From Planctomycetia bacterium (GTDB taxonomy: Bacteria; Planctomycetota; Planctomycetia; Pirellulales; Thermoguttaceae), in contig JAUNBF010000006.1 of the NCBI GenBank assembly GCA_030527185.1, positions 1-64,000 of the forward strand: a DNA stretch of 64,000 nt, read 5' to 3'. This document shows, piece after piece, positions 63,983 through 64,000 of the stretch; the first letter of the stretch is position 1; every line of letters begins with the position of its first letter. A program made the translations under genes and the position numbers. The notes under the pieces are model-generated. The model did no database searches and had not been told where the DNA came from. It worked only from the letters and a program-made list of their open reading frames with translations.

Positions 63983-64000
63983 GGTTCTTCTTTCAAGGAT

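Overview
The window looks like chromosome from a planctomycete, probably in the Pirellulales/Thermoguttaceae range. The signs are a DUF1559 pseudopilin with a type IV pilin-like N-terminus and an H-x9-DG end, a PEP-CTERM-anchored beta-helix surface protein, an ECF sigma factor beside a serine/threonine kinase, BatA/von Willebrand A (VWA) proteins, several squalene-cyclase-like toroid proteins, and abundant secreted glycoside hydrolases. Many genes have clear AGGAGG-type ribosome binding sites, and many gaps hold sigma70-like -35/-10 pairs.

Layout. 1-5.3 kb: a poorly resolved edge, tRNA-Ser(CGA), the classical rpsB-tsf-pyrH-frr operon (minus strand) and divergent pyrF. 5.3-12.4 kb: a minus-strand envelope cluster with three tandem alpha/alpha-toroid paralogues (two with a TonB-like membrane anchor), a zinc peptidase-like protein and a DcaP-like porin. 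12.5-18 kb: a GH28-like enzyme, a groES-CPBP protease pair, a PlsC-like acyltransferase with cdsA, and a second cdsA converging on and overlapping the first. 18.4-25.9 kb: Prc protease, MutY with an altered catalytic position, a long coiled-coil protein and a clan A glycoside hydrolase.

25.9-27.2 kb holds no intact gene but contains decayed remains of a type I-C CRISPR-Cas system: a cas3 HD fragment, one half-repeat, and broken cas8c and cas7. 27.3-37 kb: a minus-strand group of VWA protein, BatA-like protein, Ser/Thr kinase, ECF sigma factor, a proline-rich exported protein and an OleD-like dehydrogenase. Several junctions here carry a heptamer repeat based on AATTGAT. 37.4-43 kb: a PAS-GAF-pseudoreceiver protein, then dhaK-dhaL-lsrF and an AEC permease. 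43-50.5 kb: mainly housekeeping (prmC, a lipid kinase, guaB, cutA, DUF3467) plus planctomycete-type secreted unknowns.

50.5-60.4 kb is the most coherent accessory locus. A tight minus-strand operon encodes a beta-helix PEP-CTERM surface protein, a small lipoprotein, a DUF1559 pseudopilin and a GH127 beta-L-arabinofuranosidase, followed by a GH39-like enzyme with its own promoter. The operon starts at a perfect TTGACA-N17-TATAAT promoter. Two 10-bp direct repeats 22 bp apart lie just upstream, and a divergent XylR/AraC-type regulator gene follows. This resembles a sugar-inducible plant-glycan locus without SusCD genes. The window ends with a Tat-exported C_GCAxxG_C_C protein, a BON-domain protein, an anti-sigma/DUF1559 fusion, and a structured intergenic segment that may be an RNA.
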